Assembly: GCA_035578905.1 (NCBI GenBank) | Contig: JAQJVL010000541.1 | Span: 372,001 to 436,000, forward strand | Direction of reading: 5' to 3' | DNA: 64,000 nt | Source: Stictocephala bisonia | Lineage: Eukaryota > Arthropoda > Insecta > Hemiptera > Membracidae | Part shown: positions 62,396-64,000 of the stretch, piece by piece | How positions within the stretch are numbered: position 1 is the first letter of the stretch | Layout of the letters: each line of letters starts with the position of its first letter | Made by a program: the position numbers and the translations under genes | The notes under the pieces: model-generated | Told to the model about the DNA's origin: nothing | The model's database searches: none | The model's input: the letters and a program-made list of their open reading frames with translations, nothing else

Positions 62396-64000
62396 CCTAC
62401 AGTAATTATTTAAATATTTTACAGTTAATACAGTAAATATCTATACATCCAGATGTGTAACTCACTCACTGATGGGGTATAAAAATTCTAAGGTACTTAT
62501 AGAAGTGCTAGAAACTTGAAATTTAGACTGTACATAGATATATTGGTGTAACCACCAGACAAATTCAAACATTTTCATATTAAAAAAATTAGGGGTTGTT
62601 TTAGGGGGTTGTCTTTAGACTAATATCTGTAAATTTAGGTGTTTTTCATTAAAATATTTCATTTCCAAAAGGATTTCATTGAAATTATTAATATATATTT
62701 TTTATGTATATAGTGATTATAATAATATAACTCCAAATTATCCTTAATTTATACAAGTATTGTTCAAAATCACAACTATATAACATTCATCCATTAGTTC
62801 TTCACGTTTCCCGTAGGAAACAAGGATTGGTTGGTTTCTTTGTTGTTTATGCCGGCACACCCACCCATATATGGGTTACCTTTGATTACCTTAAATCGTA
62901 TATACATGATTGTCAAACGTTATTTAAGGTTTTGCTTTGTAGAACGTATGTAGTATCGAATAGTTAGGTACAAAAACAGTTGCAAACTGACGTCATATGG
63001 TTTTCCATCATCTGTAATTAGAAGTGACGTTTTCTGATCTATTTTTACTTTTAATCTTAAGAAACATATGAATATATTATAATACGAAATGTACTATAAT
63101 AAGTTATTAAATAATGACTGTGAATAATTAATATGAAGTTGCGTATAATGACGTAATGTGGATTTACTCTTAGTTGTAATGATCGGTGAACTGTAGTTAG
63201 ATAATATCAATTCATTGTGAATATGCTAGTATTTATTTAATATATTTTGATGTTAGATTTAGTAACAAGTATGGAGACAACATGTTACATTCAAGTCACA
63301 TGTTGGCGGTAACCGATATCATTTGACATTGTGGTAAGCTGATATCACTGAGGTAGAATGAGAGGACATGCTGGTATCAAATATGTAATAGTGTATTGCT
63401 TGGTGACGGGTGTGGGGATAACGTGTTACAGTCAAGTCACATGTTGGCGGTAACCGATATCATTGGAGCGTTACGTTATTTGTAACGATAGATGTACAAC
63501 AAGTTATACACACTGGATGAACATTACCTCGTAGTTACTTAATATTACGTGTCACAGACTTCCCAATGTGTTACAGTTTAGATTAGTAAATTATTGGCAT
63601 TTGATTTTCTATTCTGTTTGGGGAAATGTAATGTTTAAAATACTGCCACTAATATCATATGCGTATGGAAAATGGGTGGGCGTGATAAACGTTGAGTGTA
63701 ACTTATTAGTTGGGGGGGGGGGGGTCATGTCATACATTCATGCAGGTGAGTGGAATGGTTTTCAAATAAGTATGTATGTGCTGACCGGGTGGTGGGGGAA
63801 ACGGAGGGTATTATATATAATAAATATAAAAAGCCACATTTCATCTTTTCAAGGGGACGGCCCACGAGGAGTTGAACGAACATCTTCAACGTAAGCCTAC
63901 GTCAAGTTTGGTGTCAAATAAAATGTCTATTTAAGATGACTTAACTTCGGAAACTGGATTTCAAAATGTTTATCCTTTTGCAGAGTATCGGTCATTTATA

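Larger units (their letters stand above)
53003..64000 (+). repeat. Segmental duplication, copy 2 (runs off the window)
   Basis: Direct-orientation partner of 38889-50670. Private to copy 2 are about 55345-56045 (with a WVGG minisatellite), an ATT-repeat insertion at 57247-57308 and a join at about 63810-63850 where roughly 700 bp present in copy 1 are missing. Divergence by eye is a few percent and uneven. Confidence 0.93.

Overview
The window is AT-rich, intron-rich animal DNA, most likely from an arthropod. The evidence for this is a 5'-truncated jockey-type retroposon, Penelope-like element remnants with a GIY-YIG endonuclease, hAT-type MITEs, a decayed Helitron, tRNA-derived SINEs and one protein-coding gene spread over about 23.6 kb. 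No species can be named from the sequence alone.

The one gene I can support lies on the minus strand, from an ATG at 33275 to a TAG at 9707. Ten exons can be chained with GT-AG borders and fully compatible phases. They include a 34-bp micro-exon at 26691-26724 that is needed to make the frame work. The 554-residue product has a signal peptide, four 30-residue tandem repeats, a very basic stretch, a divergent HYR module, two six-cysteine sushi (CCP) modules, an acidic linker and one canonical EGF module. No membrane segment is seen, so it is predicted to be secreted. I do not recognise a named orthologue.

Layout: 1-9.4 kb is downstream of the gene and repeat-rich (inverted repeat, minisatellite, hAT MITE, SINEs, a 330-bp direct duplication). 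From 9.7 to 33.3 kb is the gene, with large introns holding a nested hAT MITE, a Penelope fragment, the jockey fragment, a MITE that splits a minisatellite, CT and GA tracts and a stretch that looks like bad base-calling (25.2-25.6 kb). From 33.3 to 38.9 kb is the upstream flank with SINE and Penelope scraps. From 38.9 kb to the end the window is dominated by a direct segmental duplication with a period of about 14 kb: copy 1 from about 38889, copy 2 from about 53003 and running off the window. Copy 1 alone carries a 666-bp Helitron and a 20-bp-arm palindrome; copy 2 alone carries a minisatellite block. No protein-coding gene was found inside the duplicated unit.

The most notable items are the micro-exon-containing HYR-sushi-sushi-EGF gene with its expanding coding repeat, the duplication whose edge falls inside a SINE, the precise Helitron filled/empty site, and hammerhead-like relics of Penelope elements. 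All domain calls were made by eye; no database search was possible.
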